Assembly: GCA_029210815.1 (NCBI GenBank)
Contig: JARGGB010000019.1
Coordinates: 1 to 46,609 of the forward strand
DNA length: 46,609 nucleotides
Source: Candidatus Brevefilum sp.
GTDB taxonomy: Bacteria > Chloroflexota > Anaerolineae > Anaerolineales > Anaerolineaceae
Direction of reading: 5' to 3'
In this document: one piece after another, positions 24,998 through 33,861 of the stretch
Position numbering within the stretch: the first letter of the stretch is position 1
How the letters are laid out: each line of letters begins with the position of its first letter
Notes under the pieces: generated by a model
The model's input: only the letters and a program-made list of their open reading frames with translations
Databases searched by the model: none
Told to the model about the DNA's origin: nothing
Program-made: the position numbers and the translations under genes

Positions 24998-25285
24998 ATG
25001 CGACAGTATGAATTAATACTCATTGTCCAACCCGATCTGGACGAAGAGGCCACAAATGCAGTCATTGATCGCGTCAAAGACATGATCACTGCAAACAACG
25101 GCCAAACTCTAAAGACAGATGTCTGGGGTTCTAAGCGTCTTGCTTACGAAATCCAGGACTTCAGGGAAGGCTTTTATGTTTATATGGATGTTGAGTTCGC
25201 GCCTGAGTTTGGGTCTGAATTAAAACAAAACCTGCGCTACATTGAACCCATCATTCGCTACATGCTTACGAAAAAAGAAGCATAA
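24998..25285 (+). CDS. rpsF: 30S ribosomal protein S6
   Basis: I place the start at ATG 24998, eight bases after AGGAAAGGAG. Upstream in-frame codons belong to the leader. The 95-residue product begins MRQYELILIVQPDLDEEA and has the family segments WGSKRLAYEIQDFREGFYVY and RYIEPIIRYMLTK. S6 binds S18 on the platform of the 30S subunit. It heads the conserved rpsF-ssb-rpsR operon. Confidence 0.97.
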   Translation: MRQYELILIVQPDLDEEATNAVIDRVKDMITANNGQTLKTDVWGSKRLAYEIQDFREGFYVYMDVEFAPEFGSELKQNLRYIEPIIRYMLTKKEA

Positions 25286-25315
25286 ATTTCTTAATCACTT
25301 AAAGAGAAAATTTCA

Positions 25316-25708
25316 ATGGCTCGTGGATTAAATAAAGTCATGGTAATTGGAAAACTTCCCAGGGAGCCTGAAATGCGATTCACGCCGACCGGCAAATCCG
25401 TCTCAAGTTTCTGTGTGGGTTGCGATCGAACATGGCGTGATTCAGAAAACCGGGCACACTCAGAGACAGATTGGTTTAATGTGGTTTCTTGGGGTAACCT
25501 GGCGGAGTTTTCAAAACAATCATTGCATAAGGGCAACCTTGTTTATGTTGAAGGTCGCTTAAAGACACGAACCTGGCAAGATAGTGAAGGTAAACTGCAA
25601 AAATCCATTGAAATTATTGCCAGGGAGATTCTAATGCTCAGTGATAAAAACAATAAAAATAACGAAGAGGATTTTGATTTTGATAATGAAGGACATGATC
25701 ATTACTGA
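25316..25708 (+). CDS. ssb: Single-stranded DNA-binding protein
   Basis: A 130-residue OB-fold SSB. It has the start GLNKVMVIGKLPREPEMRFT, the core TDWFNVVSWGNLAEF and LVYVEGRLKTRTWQDSEG. The C-terminal tail is acidic but ends DNEGHDHY rather than the usual DDDIPF protein-docking tip, and it is short. It lies 30 bases after rpsF and 28 before rpsR, in the classical operon. SSB protects single-stranded DNA in replication and repair. Confidence 0.95.
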   Translation: MARGLNKVMVIGKLPREPEMRFTPTGKSVSSFCVGCDRTWRDSENRAHSETDWFNVVSWGNLAEFSKQSLHKGNLVYVEGRLKTRTWQDSEGKLQKSIEIIAREILMLSDKNNKNNEEDFDFDNEGHDHY

Positions 25709-25736
25709 TCAAGATACCTAAAATATAGGAGAAAAA

Positions 25737-25973
25737 ATGGCAAATTACAGATCTAATCATTATTACACACGTTCAAAAGTCTGCCAATTTTGTACGGATA
25801 AAAGCATTGAAATTGATTATAAAAACACTGAACTTCTTCAACGCTATATTGATGAGACAGGCAAAATCCGACCGCGACGTCAGACTGGGACATGTGCAAA
25901 GCATCAGCGTGCAGTGGCAAAAGCAATCAAGAATGCCCGGCATATTGCCTTGTTGCCCTTCGTCGGCAATTAA
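25737..25973 (+). CDS. rpsR: 30S ribosomal protein S18 (zinc-binding C+ form)
   Basis: A 78-residue S18 with the RNA-binding segment [12 protein letters not shown] and the end [18 protein letters not shown]. It keeps a zinc-ribbon-like set, C16 and C19 (CQFC) with C53 and H56 (CAKH), so it is the C+ form. S18 and S6 together are expected to bind the leader upstream of rpsF and control this operon. Confidence 0.97.
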   Translation: MANYRSNHYYTRSKVCQFCTDKSIEIDYKNTELLQRYIDETGKIRPRRQTGTCAKHQRAVAKAIKNARHIALLPFVGN

Positions 25974-26008
25974 TAAATTCATTGTCATCAAAATAAGCCG
26001 GAATACAT

Positions 26009-27415
26009 ATGCCAAACACAAATAAAAAAATTAAAACTAAAAAACACCTGGCAAGAGAACAAAGAGAAGCAAAACAAACAAGACTTATTATCATTGGAAC
26101 AATTGCTATTGGTGTGGCAATTTTAGGGCTTGTGGTCTACGGAGCAATTTCTCAATTTATCATTCAACCTAACGTGAAAATAGCGCAAGTTGGTGATACT
26201 GAGATTAATGTCAGGGAATTTGAAAAACGAGTTGAATACAGCCGAGTTCAAATGCTCAATCAAGCATATCAGTATTACACCTACTATCAACAGTTTGGAC
26301 AAATGGGACAAAGCTTTTTAGAAACTTCCCAACAGATCGTTTCTGAACTCATGAGTCCAACAACGCTGGGCAGTGATGTATTGGATGGGATGATTTATGA
26401 TATCATAATCCGAGATGAAGCAAGTGCTCACGGTATTACCGTTAGTGAACAAGAAATTGATGAAGGCGTTCAAATGGCATTTGGCTTTTACCCGGATGGC
26501 ACACCAACCCCAACGGTAACTGCCACAATTCAATCAACACCTACGCTTTCTGAGACACAACTTTCACTGGTCACATCAACAAGCACCCCAACAGAAACCA
26601 GCGTCCCGACAGAAACACCAGAGATATCACCGACACCATCCGAAGAAACACAAACCGAAGACAGCGAACAGCAAAATCCTGACGAAACAGAAGTCGAAGA
26701 ACCATCGGAAAGTGAAACCGAGGATCAAAACGCGACCCCTGGACCTGAGCTTTCACCAACGATCACACTGACCCCCACCATAACCTCAACACCTACGCCA
26801 TATACTACGCAGGTGTTTGCAGAAAACATCAACGATTTCCAGGATGTTTACAAAGAATTCAACTTTGGTTTAAAGGATTTACGTGAATTAATTGAAGTTC
26901 AGTTATTACGTGAAAAATTGCTTGCGGAAGTGACTGCAGACCTTCAACCTGTCAAAGACGAGGTTTGGGCACGACACATCTTAGTTGAGACAGAAGAAGA
27001 AGCACTTCAAATCCTCACTGAACTCGAAGAAGGCGGTGATTTTGCACTTCTTGCTGCCAAACATTCAACTGATGAATCTAACAAAGATTCTGGTGGCGAT
27101 TTAGGATGGTTTGACCGCGAAAGAATGGTAGAGGAATTTTCTGAAGCTGCATTCAACCTTGAAATCGGCGAAATTAGTGATCCAATTGAAACTTCCTTTG
27201 GCTATCACATTATCCAGGTCCTGGGAAAACGGGAAAGCCAGATTCTTCCAAACGAGTTCGAAGCTGATAAACAAGAAGCATTCGATGCCTGGCTGTCCGA
27301 AATTCGCAGCGAACGAGATGATATTGAAATCTATGACGTTTGGGAAGAGTACGTGTCCACAAAACCTGAGGTGCCGCAAGAATTGTTATTTGCACTATAT
27401 CAACAAAATGAGTAG
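26009..27415 (+). CDS. Membrane-anchored parvulin-type peptidyl-prolyl isomerase (SurA/PrsA-like)
   Basis: A 468-residue foldase. A basic cytoplasmic N terminus is followed by one membrane segment (about 25-50). A SurA-N-like chaperone region (about 55-160 and 268-315) is interrupted by a linker at 163-268 made almost only of T, P, S and E. The parvulin domain occupies about 317-408, with [35 protein letters not shown] and [10 protein letters not shown]. It should fold exported proteins outside the membrane. It is last in the rpsF operon (36 bases after rpsR), and a strong terminator follows. Confidence 0.92.
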   Translation: MPNTNKKIKTKKHLAREQREAKQTRLIIIGTIAIGVAILGLVVYGAISQFIIQPNVKIAQVGDTEINVREFEKRVEYSRVQMLNQAYQYYTYYQQFGQMGQSFLETSQQIVSELMSPTTLGSDVLDGMIYDIIIRDEASAHGITVSEQEIDEGVQMAFGFYPDGTPTPTVTATIQSTPTLSETQLSLVTSTSTPTETSVPTETPEISPTPSEETQTEDSEQQNPDETEVEEPSESETEDQNATPGPELSPTITLTPTITSTPTPYTTQVFAENINDFQDVYKEFNFGLKDLRELIEVQLLREKLLAEVTADLQPVKDEVWARHILVETEEEALQILTELEEGGDFALLAAKHSTDESNKDSGGDLGWFDRERMVEEFSEAAFNLEIGEISDPIETSFGYHIIQVLGKRESQILPNEFEADKQEAFDAWLSEIRSERDDIEIYDVWEEYVSTKPEVPQELLFALYQQNE

Positions 27416-27440
27416 TTCCAAAGGAATGAACAGAAATAGA

Positions 27441-27472
27441 AAAAGGCGCCGAAATGGCGCCTTTTATTTTTC
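27441..27472. terminator. Bidirectional terminator between the foldase gene and smc
   Basis: AAAAGGCGCC (27441-27450), loop GAAAT and GGCGCCTTTT (27456-27465) form a perfect ten-pair stem followed by ATTTTT. It serves the convergent foldase gene (+) and smc (-). Confidence 0.93.
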
Positions 27473-27525
27473 ATTTACAATCAATTTGATTATTCACTGC
27501 CCGATTTAATTCCGAGAGTTACTAA

Positions 27526-30500
27526 TTATTCAAGGAAAGTTTCATCAACATCTTCAAGCTTCAGGCTTATCATTTGACTTGCTGAATCACGTCCCATCGT
27601 CACACCATAAATGACATCCGCTGCTTGAACAGTGTTTCGGTTGTGAGTGATAATCACAAATTGCGTTTTCTTTGAGAGCTCCCTCAAAAGATCGATAAAA
27701 CGCCCAACATTGGACTCATCCAACATTGCATCAACCTCATCAAGAATACAGAAGGGCGTCGGTGAGACTTTCAACAAAGCGAAAATCAAGGCAACGGCTG
27801 TAAGGCTCCGTTCACCACCAGATAACAAAGCTAAGCCTTGCTGCCGACGGCCTGGCAGCCTTGCAATGATATCTACGCCGCCTTCAACCGGATTTTCCTC
27901 GTCGATAAAGACCAGTTTCGCTTCTCCCCCATTGAACAAAGCTGAAAAATATTCTGAAAATTCATGATCAACAGCCTTGAAGGTTTTAATGAAATCCTGT
28001 TCCATCAAATGATCTAAAGTTCCTATTACTTCCTTCAAATTTGCGCTGGCTTTTTCAAGATCGTCAATTTGTTGTGTTAGGAATTCATAACGTTCTTTGA
28101 CTTCCAGATATTCTCGTTGCGCTTCCGGATTGATTGCGCCAATTCTACGAATCTGGCTCTTCAGCCTTTTAATATTTTCTTCACAATCTTTTGACAGTGT
28201 TTGCTGCCGAGGTAAATTTTCTACAAAATCGCCATCAAAAGGCAGCGGTTTTGGTCCATCAACATTTTCCTCATATTCAAAAGAAACCAGGCCAAAATCA
28301 TCCTCAATTCTTTCTCGTAAGTTATTTAATTGGTCTTTTCTGCGGCTTAATTCAAGCTCTAATTGTGCAAATTGCCGCTCAGCAATTACCACTTGTTTAT
28401 GAGAATGATCTTGCATTTTTTCTAAAGCAGATAATTCTTTCTCGTTTTGTGTCGTGCTCTCACTTAAAGGTTTGATCTTTTCTGAATCAACCTGTTCAAT
28501 TCTTGTTTCGATTTGGCTTACCTGGTTTTTCAGAACTTCTGTTTGTTCTCTTGTTTCAAACAGGCCATCTTCAATCCCTTGAAGACGCACTTGGTAGGTT
28601 TCAAACCGCTGAGACGTTTCTTGAAGACGAGATTTATGTTCATCGTAACGCTGCTGGGCTGACGCTAAGGTATTTTTTGTGACAATTCGATGTGTCTGCC
28701 AGTGGTTTAAGGATTGCTGCGTCTCAAAAAGAGGAATGGATTTGATGCTTTCACGGATGCTTCTTTCTTCCTGGTAGAAACTTTCTATCCGCCCATCGAA
28801 TTCTGCCAGCTTTACCTCCGCAGCGGAAATCTCTGAACTCGTATTATGGATATTTTCTTCAATTTCATGCAGCCTTTGATGATGCCAGGATAACTGCTCA
28901 TTGATCCTTGTTATGCCATCTTTCAAGCCCTGGAGCTGCTGCTTAGCCCGATCCGCTTCTTCCTCAGCAAGGGCTAATTTTTCTTGAAGTCCCTGGTAAT
29001 CGATTTGTTCTGATTCCAGTGTTCCTGAGAGATCATTCCTTTGTGTTTTCAGGGCATTGATATTTTGGTCAAGCTGGCTTAATTCTTGGGTCATTTCATT
29101 TTTTTGGCGTGTTCTGCCAATACGTTTGCCAGAAATATGATTGCCAGAAATCATGACGCCATTCGCATGAAAAACCATGCCTTTTAATGTAACAGCTTTC
29201 ATTGTGCCAACGAGTGAAGATTGAATAGATTGCGCGCGCTTTCGGTCACTTACAATCAAAATATCAGAGAAAAGTTCATCAACCAAATGACGGTATTTGC
29301 TGTCCACCTGGATCAACTCATTAGCAAATCCAAAGATCCCATCTTTCATGGAAATTTGGCTCTTATTTTGTGTCCTGATACGATCCAAAGCAACAAGGGC
29401 TACCCGATCCCGATCTTTTGATTCAAGATATTCGATGACGAGTTCACTTTCACCTGAGGGGACCACCAGGAGATCTGCCAGTTCTCCTAATGCTGCACTG
29501 ATCGCAATTTCGTACTTTTCGTCCACAACAATATGCTTTGAGAGAGGTTCAATGCCGCCTGGCAGCCGTCCCTTTCTCGAATCTTCGACGACGGACTTTG
29601 AACCCTCTGAATAACCAGCCAGCGCAGCTTCAGCTTGATTGAGCACATCCAATTGTGCGGCAAGCTTTGATCCCTTTGTTTCCTCTTCTGAGATCTTGAT
29701 CTCAAGATTCCGCAGATCCATCCGGAGTTGATCGATTTCTTTTTGTTTATTTATAACGCTTTCTTTGATTTGTTCTTTACTACCAATTAATTTGTTCAGC
29801 GATTGGCCAATAACTTCAACCTGATTTTTAATTGGATTTTCTTCATCCTGTAATTTTCTGATAGCGGATTGAACTTTATTCTTTTCTTCGTTTAACGAGC
29901 CCATCCGTGAGCGCCATTCTTCCAAATGCGCTAAAATCTGGACCTTGTCTGTCTCAATACCGACGCGTGCCTGACGCAATTGAGTCAGTCTCGAATCCTG
30001 TGTTTCCTTTTGGGCTGATATCGTATCGAATTCTTCCTGCGCATCCGTAAACGCTTTTTCAGCAGCTTCGAATTCTGAATCGTTTCGTTCAATTTCCGCT
30101 TTATATGCCGCTTCTTGCGATTTTAATTGGGAAATTTCTTCCTGAAGATGAGCAATATCAATTTCGAGATTGCTTTTTTGCTGATTATGAGACCGTTGTC
30201 GCTCCTCAATAATAGCCAGCTGACGGGTTGCCTTTTCCAATTGGTGATGATATTCAGCCGATTCCCGATGTGCTTCTTCCAATGCTTTACGATTCAATTG
30301 AAGAGTCTTTCGAGCTTCCTCAACACTAAGTTCAGATTCTGAATGTTTTTGTCTTAAGGTATTAAGTCGCTTTTCCTGGTCATGGTAATCAATGCTCACA
30401 ATCCTAATATCATGCTGCCGTTGATACCAATGATAGCCATACCACTCCAGGAGAAGTGCTTCTAATTCTGTACGTAAACTTTGAAATTCCTCAAACCTTT

Positions 30501-31134
30501 TTGATTGTCGCTCCAAGCTGCGTAAGCGAGGACGAATTTCTGTCATAATGTCCAGAATACGATCCAGGTTTTTCCGGGTGCTTTCTAACCGGCGAAGCGC
30601 ATCTTCCTTTCGTGATCGATAAAGACCGATTCCTGCCGCTTCTTCAAACAATTGCCGCCGCTCATCAGGCTTTTGCGCAAGGGCAACGTCCACCAGGCCT
30701 TGCCCGATGATTGTATAATTCCTTTCAGATAAACCTGTCTGAGAAAGCAGTTCAGAAATATCCTTCAACCGTACTTTTTGCCCGTTCAAAAGATATTCAT
30801 TTTGCCCATCTCTGTAAGCACGACGAGAGATTGCGACTTCTGAATAATCTATCGGCAGCCATCCATCCACATTGTTAAAGGTTATCGTAGATAAAGCCAT
30901 CCCTGATCGTGACCGCTGTTGTGAACCTGAGAAGATCATATCCTCAGTCCTTTTTGCCCTCAACAAGGAAAAGGATTGTTCGCCGAGAACCCAGCGTACG
31001 CTGTCGGCAATGTTTGATTTCCCCGATCCATTCGGTCCAACGATTGCCGTGACCTGGCCGGGGAATTCCAGGTGGGTCAGGGTGGCAAAGGTTTTGTACC
31101 CCTGCATTTCCAGTGATTTAAGGCGTCGTATCAT
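27526..31134 (-). CDS. smc: Chromosome segregation ATPase SMC
   Basis: The 1202-residue protein is the core of condensin with ScpA and ScpB. It has Walker A GPNGSGKSN (33-41), a long coiled coil, and a hinge domain in the middle (about 500-660, from GRLPGGIEPLSKHI to SGNHISGKRIG). A second coiled coil follows, then the C-terminal ABC signature ALLSGGERSLTAVAL and Walker B FCILDEVDAMLDE. Length is normal. Its ATG is three bases after the rnc stop, so the two are co-transcribed. scpA lies divergently just beyond rnc. Confidence 0.98.
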   Translation of the reverse strand: MIRRLKSLEMQGYKTFATLTHLEFPGQVTAIVGPNGSGKSNIADSVRWVLGEQSFSLLRAKRTEDMIFSGSQQRSRSGMALSTITFNNVDGWLPIDYSEVAISRRAYRDGQNEYLLNGQKVRLKDISELLSQTGLSERNYTIIGQGLVDVALAQKPDERRQLFEEAAGIGLYRSRKEDALRRLESTRKNLDRILDIMTEIRPRLRSLERQSKRFEEFQSLRTELEALLLEWYGYHWYQRQHDIRIVSIDYHDQEKRLNTLRQKHSESELSVEEARKTLQLNRKALEEAHRESAEYHHQLEKATRQLAIIEERQRSHNQQKSNLEIDIAHLQEEISQLKSQEAAYKAEIERNDSEFEAAEKAFTDAQEEFDTISAQKETQDSRLTQLRQARVGIETDKVQILAHLEEWRSRMGSLNEEKNKVQSAIRKLQDEENPIKNQVEVIGQSLNKLIGSKEQIKESVINKQKEIDQLRMDLRNLEIKISEEETKGSKLAAQLDVLNQAEAALAGYSEGSKSVVEDSRKGRLPGGIEPLSKHIVVDEKYEIAISAALGELADLLVVPSGESELVIEYLESKDRDRVALVALDRIRTQNKSQISMKDGIFGFANELIQVDSKYRHLVDELFSDILIVSDRKRAQSIQSSLVGTMKAVTLKGMVFHANGVMISGNHISGKRIGRTRQKNEMTQELSQLDQNINALKTQRNDLSGTLESEQIDYQGLQEKLALAEEEADRAKQQLQGLKDGITRINEQLSWHHQRLHEIEENIHNTSSEISAAEVKLAEFDGRIESFYQEERSIRESIKSIPLFETQQSLNHWQTHRIVTKNTLASAQQRYDEHKSRLQETSQRFETYQVRLQGIEDGLFETREQTEVLKNQVSQIETRIEQVDSEKIKPLSESTTQNEKELSALEKMQDHSHKQVVIAERQFAQLELELSRRKDQLNNLRERIEDDFGLVSFEYEENVDGPKPLPFDGDFVENLPRQQTLSKDCEENIKRLKSQIRRIGAINPEAQREYLEVKERYEFLTQQIDDLEKASANLKEVIGTLDHLMEQDFIKTFKAVDHEFSEYFSALFNGGEAKLVFIDEENPVEGGVDIIARLPGRRQQGLALLSGGERSLTAVALIFALLKVSPTPFCILDEVDAMLDESNVGRFIDLLRELSKKTQFVIITHNRNTVQAADVIYGVTMGRDSASQMISLKLEDVDETFLE

Positions 31135-31137
31135 TGA

Positions 31138-31854
31138 TCAGTTAAGCTCCAATACCCCAAGTTTTTGCAATGCTTCCTTTGCTGCTGCCTTTTCTGCCGA
31201 TTGTTTACTTGAACCCAATCCACTGCCGTATGATTGTTGGCCAATCCTGACCTCCATTTCAAAAATTTTATTATGATCAGGTCCCTTTTCTGAGATTAAA
31301 ACATACTTTGGCGAGTTGAAGTCGTGCCCCTGTGCCCATTCTTGAAGACGGCTCTTTGTGTCTTCATCCAGGTGATTCATAAAAATGAATTCAATCACAT
31401 CTTGAAGCAAAGGAAAGAGAAAACCATTGACAGCCGGAATGCCGCCATCCAGATACAGGGCACCAATCAAGGCTTCAAAGGCGTCACAGAGTAATGTTGA
31501 CCGTTCTCTTCCTCCTGCCTGAACCTCTCCCCTTCCCAAACGCAATGCCTGGCCGAGGTCAATTTCCCTCGCAAAACTTGCCAACTGGTCAGTGTGCACC
31601 AGTGCAGCTCGCAATCGTGTTAGGTCACCTTCTGGCTTTTCCGGATAATGGTTATACAACCAATCTGCGACAACAAAATCAAGGACGGCATCACCTAAAA
31701 ATTCCAGGCGTTCATTATCTTCTATAGCATCCTTATATTCATTCAAATAGGAACGATGTGTTAGCGCCCTGGACAGCAAGAAATAATTCGTAATGGGCAG
31801 TTCTAATCGTTTAGAAAAATGTTCAGGGGATTCTGTCGTAAAATCATCCACCAT
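31138..31854 (-). CDS. rnc: Ribonuclease III
   Basis: RNase III cleaves double-stranded RNA in rRNA processing and mRNA decay. I start at ATG 31854 (238 residues), with AAAGGA nine bases upstream. An in-frame ATG at 31896 lies inside a large hairpin and has no ribosome-binding site. The catalytic signature NERLEFLGDAVLDF is at 47-60, the second acidic site is in LLCDAFEALIGALYLDGG, and a dsRNA-binding domain fills the last 70 residues (ending SAEKAAAKEALQKLG). It is coupled to smc. A promoter and two hairpins lie in its leader. Confidence 0.96.
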   Translation of the reverse strand: MVDDFTTESPEHFSKRLELPITNYFLLSRALTHRSYLNEYKDAIEDNERLEFLGDAVLDFVVADWLYNHYPEKPEGDLTRLRAALVHTDQLASFAREIDLGQALRLGRGEVQAGGRERSTLLCDAFEALIGALYLDGGIPAVNGFLFPLLQDVIEFIFMNHLDEDTKSRLQEWAQGHDFNSPKYVLISEKGPDHNKIFEMEVRIGQQSYGSGLGSSKQSAEKAAAKEALQKLGVLELN

Positions 31855-31882
31855 TGTTCTGGATCCTTTCTCCAGAACTATC

Positions 31883-31919
31883 GATGCGCGAGCCATTCTC
31901 GAGAAATGGCTTGCGCATC
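31883..31919. repeat. 15-bp inverted repeat (large hairpin) in the rnc leader
   Basis: GATGCGCGAGCCATT (31883-31897) pairs with AATGGCTTGCGCATC (31905-31919) around a seven-base loop, with a single non-Watson-Crick position (G-U as plus-strand RNA, A-C as minus-strand RNA). No T-run follows on either side. It lies 29 bases before the rnc start, inside the predicted rnc 5' UTR. Confidence 0.8.
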
Positions 31920-31951
31920 AACAGTTCAACTAACTTCATTAACCTGTTGAT
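31917..31951. repeat. Second inverted repeat in the rnc leader
   Basis: ATCAACAG (31917-31924) is repeated inverted as CTGTTGAT (31944-31951) across a 19-base spacer. It overlaps the end of the large hairpin by three bases, so the two structures may be mutually exclusive. Confidence 0.55.
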
Positions 31952-31963
31952 TATCCGAACATG

Positions 31964-31992
31964 ATTGTAACTGATTTCATCAAAAATGACAA
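31964..31992 (-). promoter_or_regulatory. Promoter of rnc-smc
   Basis: On the minus strand, TTGTCA (31992-31987) and TACAAT (31969-31964) are exactly 17 bases apart. Transcription would start near 31957, giving a leader of about 100 nt that contains both inverted repeats. Confidence 0.7.
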
Positions 31993-32122
31993 AATATTGG
32001 TCCTTGTGCCTCGATGTGAAAGTCTGAATATGCAACTGCTTAATATTTTCATTTTTCATTTTAGTAAACCAACTTCTCATGAATCAAAATCGCAAGGGTA
32101 TAATGGATGTCAGGAAATATAT

Positions 32123-32896
32123 ATGGAATATGTCAATACACCTGGTGCCAGCTATACAATACATACGGATGTCTATGAGGGACCTCTGGATCTGCTTCTG
32201 GATCTGATAACAAAAGCAGAACTTGAGATCACTCGCCTTGCCCTGGCAAAAGTGACAGACCAATACCTCTTGCACCTCGAGACAATACCGGAAAAATCTG
32301 CCGTTGAGGTTTCGGGGTTTTTAATCGTCGCTGCGAAGCTGATCCAAATCAAATCAGAAGCACTTTTACCCAGGCCGCCCGTCAGAGAAGAGGGTGAGGA
32401 AGACCCGGCTGAAAGCCTTGCAAGACAGCTCAGGATCTATCGCGAGATCAAAAACGCCGCCAATTGGCTCCAAAAAATGGAGGAAAAAGGACAGCATACT
32501 TACATTCGCTTAGCGCCCCCACCCGTCATCGATGAACAGCTTGACCTCAAGGGGACCTCAATTGGTGATCTTGTAGAAATGCTGAAAACCTTGTATCGCT
32601 ACGAAGAGGAGGCTGCATCCTTAACCTCCGTTGTGACAATTCCACGAAGGACGATTAAAAACAAAATACGCGAGCTGATTAATCATCTTAGAAAGGCGGA
32701 TAGGCTGTCCTATCGTAATCTCCTGAATAAGAATGCAGATAGAATTGATGCCATTATTCTTTTCCTGGCAATCCTTGAAATGATAAAACAGAATTATGCT
32801 TTCGCTGAACAAGAGAGTCTCTTTTCAGATATTAATATAAAAGCAACGGAGAATACTTTTCTTGAAGATGAGTTGCAATTGGCACTCGATGATTAA
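32123..32896 (+). CDS. scpA: Segregation and condensation protein A
   Basis: ScpA is the kleisin that bridges SMC heads. I start at ATG 32123, seven bases after AGGA. A longer in-frame extension upstream has no homology. The 257-residue protein shows the family start VYEGPLDLLLDLITKAELEI, then VSGFLIVAAKLIQIKSEALLP (about 61-81), and a C-terminal winged helix (DAIILFLAILEMIKQNYAFAEQ). A -10 box, TATAAT (32099-32104), lies just upstream. scpB does not follow here. Finding scpA divergent from rnc-smc keeps the condensin genes side by side. Confidence 0.95.
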   Translation: MEYVNTPGASYTIHTDVYEGPLDLLLDLITKAELEITRLALAKVTDQYLLHLETIPEKSAVEVSGFLIVAAKLIQIKSEALLPRPPVREEGEEDPAESLARQLRIYREIKNAANWLQKMEEKGQHTYIRLAPPPVIDEQLDLKGTSIGDLVEMLKTLYRYEEEAASLTSVVTIPRRTIKNKIRELINHLRKADRLSYRNLLNKNADRIDAIILFLAILEMIKQNYAFAEQESLFSDINIKATENTFLEDELQLALDD

Positions 32897-32968
32897 ATCC
32901 GTTATAATTAACTTCAAATGGTAACCCTAAATAATTGAATATTATTAGAATTTGATCAGGTAATATCT

Positions 32969-33406
32969 ATGACAGATGAAATGAAAGCTAAACAACTGCA
33001 AGAAGAAATCAGCATCGAACAAAAGGCTGAGCCTAAAAATAATAAGTACCTGATTATTGGCATTATTGCAGGAATATTGATCCTTGCCGCAGTCGTTGTT
33101 GCGACAATTTTTTTGGTCAGAGCTAACAAGGAAGTGACAGCCCAGATCAGGGACATCTTCATAATTTTTATGGCATTAGCATCCCTGGTCCTTGGGATCG
33201 CATTGGTTGTTCTGATCACACAACTTGCCATCCTGATCAACCTCCTTCAGAACGAAATCCGTCCCATCCTGGATTCGACGACTGAAACCGTCAACACCCT
33301 CAAAGGGACAACACAATTTCTCAGCAACAATCTGACAGAACCGGTGATCAAGCTCAACGAGTATTTAGCAATGTTTAAAAGGATCATCAAACCATCAAAG
33401 AAATAG
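32969..33406 (+). CDS. Hypothetical membrane protein with two TM segments
   Basis: A 145-residue protein with an acidic N terminus and two hydrophobic stretches. The first is about 26-50 (YLIIGIIAGILILAAVVVAT) and the second is about 58-90 (IIFMALASLVLGIALVVLI). An amphipathic C-terminal helix rich in N, T and E follows (SNNLTEPVIKLNEYLAMFKR). The layout resembles DUF948-type accessory envelope proteins that often sit beside YtxH genes, as here. No enzymatic motif is visible. I infer an envelope-stress or membrane-scaffold role only from context. Confidence 0.78.
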   Translation: MTDEMKAKQLQEEISIEQKAEPKNNKYLIIGIIAGILILAAVVVATIFLVRANKEVTAQIRDIFIIFMALASLVLGIALVVLITQLAILINLLQNEIRPILDSTTETVNTLKGTTQFLSNNLTEPVIKLNEYLAMFKRIIKPSKK

Positions 33407-33458
33407 TGCAATAATTAGTTATTATAATTAAACTAAATTAGTCATAAAGGAGAAAGAC

Positions 33459-33815
33459 ATGTCAGAAAATAATGATTTTGGTGCATTCTTAATAGGTTTC
33501 CTTGTTGGAGGTCTTACCGGCGCTGCGGTGTCACTGCTGTTTGCCCCCCAGGCTGGTGAAGAGACCCGCACTTTAATTCACGATAAAGCAATTGAACTTC
33601 GCGATCGTGCTTCTGAATCTGTTGAAGAAGCAAGGTTGAAGGCAGAAGAAGCCCTCAAAGAAGCAAAAGTAAAAACCGATGAATGGACAAGGCTTGCTAA
33701 ACAACAAGCAGATGAATTGAAGGTTAAAGGGGAAAAAACATTAGAAGAAAGTCGTGAAAAAATCGCAGGGGCAGTCAAACCCAAAGAACAAAAAGTCAGC
33801 GAATCAGAAATCTAA
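33459..33815 (+). CDS. YtxH domain-containing protein
   Basis: A 118-residue protein. The single N-terminal membrane-like segment is Gly-rich (GAFLIGFLVGGLTGAAVSLL) and is followed at once by FAPQAGEETR, the hallmark of YtxH proteins. The rest is a long E/K/A-rich amphipathic helix. Members are stress-associated envelope proteins of unknown mechanism. AAGGAG precedes the ATG. An AT-rich inverted repeat, TTAGTT/AACTAA (33415-33436), encloses a possible -10 TATAAT, and a strong terminator follows. Confidence 0.9.
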   Translation: MSENNDFGAFLIGFLVGGLTGAAVSLLFAPQAGEETRTLIHDKAIELRDRASESVEEARLKAEEALKEAKVKTDEWTRLAKQQADELKVKGEKTLEESREKIAGAVKPKEQKVSESEI

Positions 33816-33820
33816 ACGCA

Positions 33821-33853
33821 AAAGAGGCTGGCAAACACCAGCCTCTTTTTTTT
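33821..33853 (+). terminator. Rho-independent terminator after the YtxH gene
   Basis: AAAGAGGCTGG (33821-33831), loop CAAACA and CCAGCCTCTTT (33838-33848) form an 11-pair stem followed by a run of eight T. The convergent nnr gene ends just beyond, so it may use the structure too. Confidence 0.95.
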
Positions 33854-33861
33854 GCTTATTT

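Noticed and set aside
31855-31896. Longer RNase III starting at ATG 31896
   Set aside because: The ATG lies inside the 15-bp hairpin, lacks a ribosome-binding site, and the extra residues are not RNase III-like. ATG 31854 has a good site.
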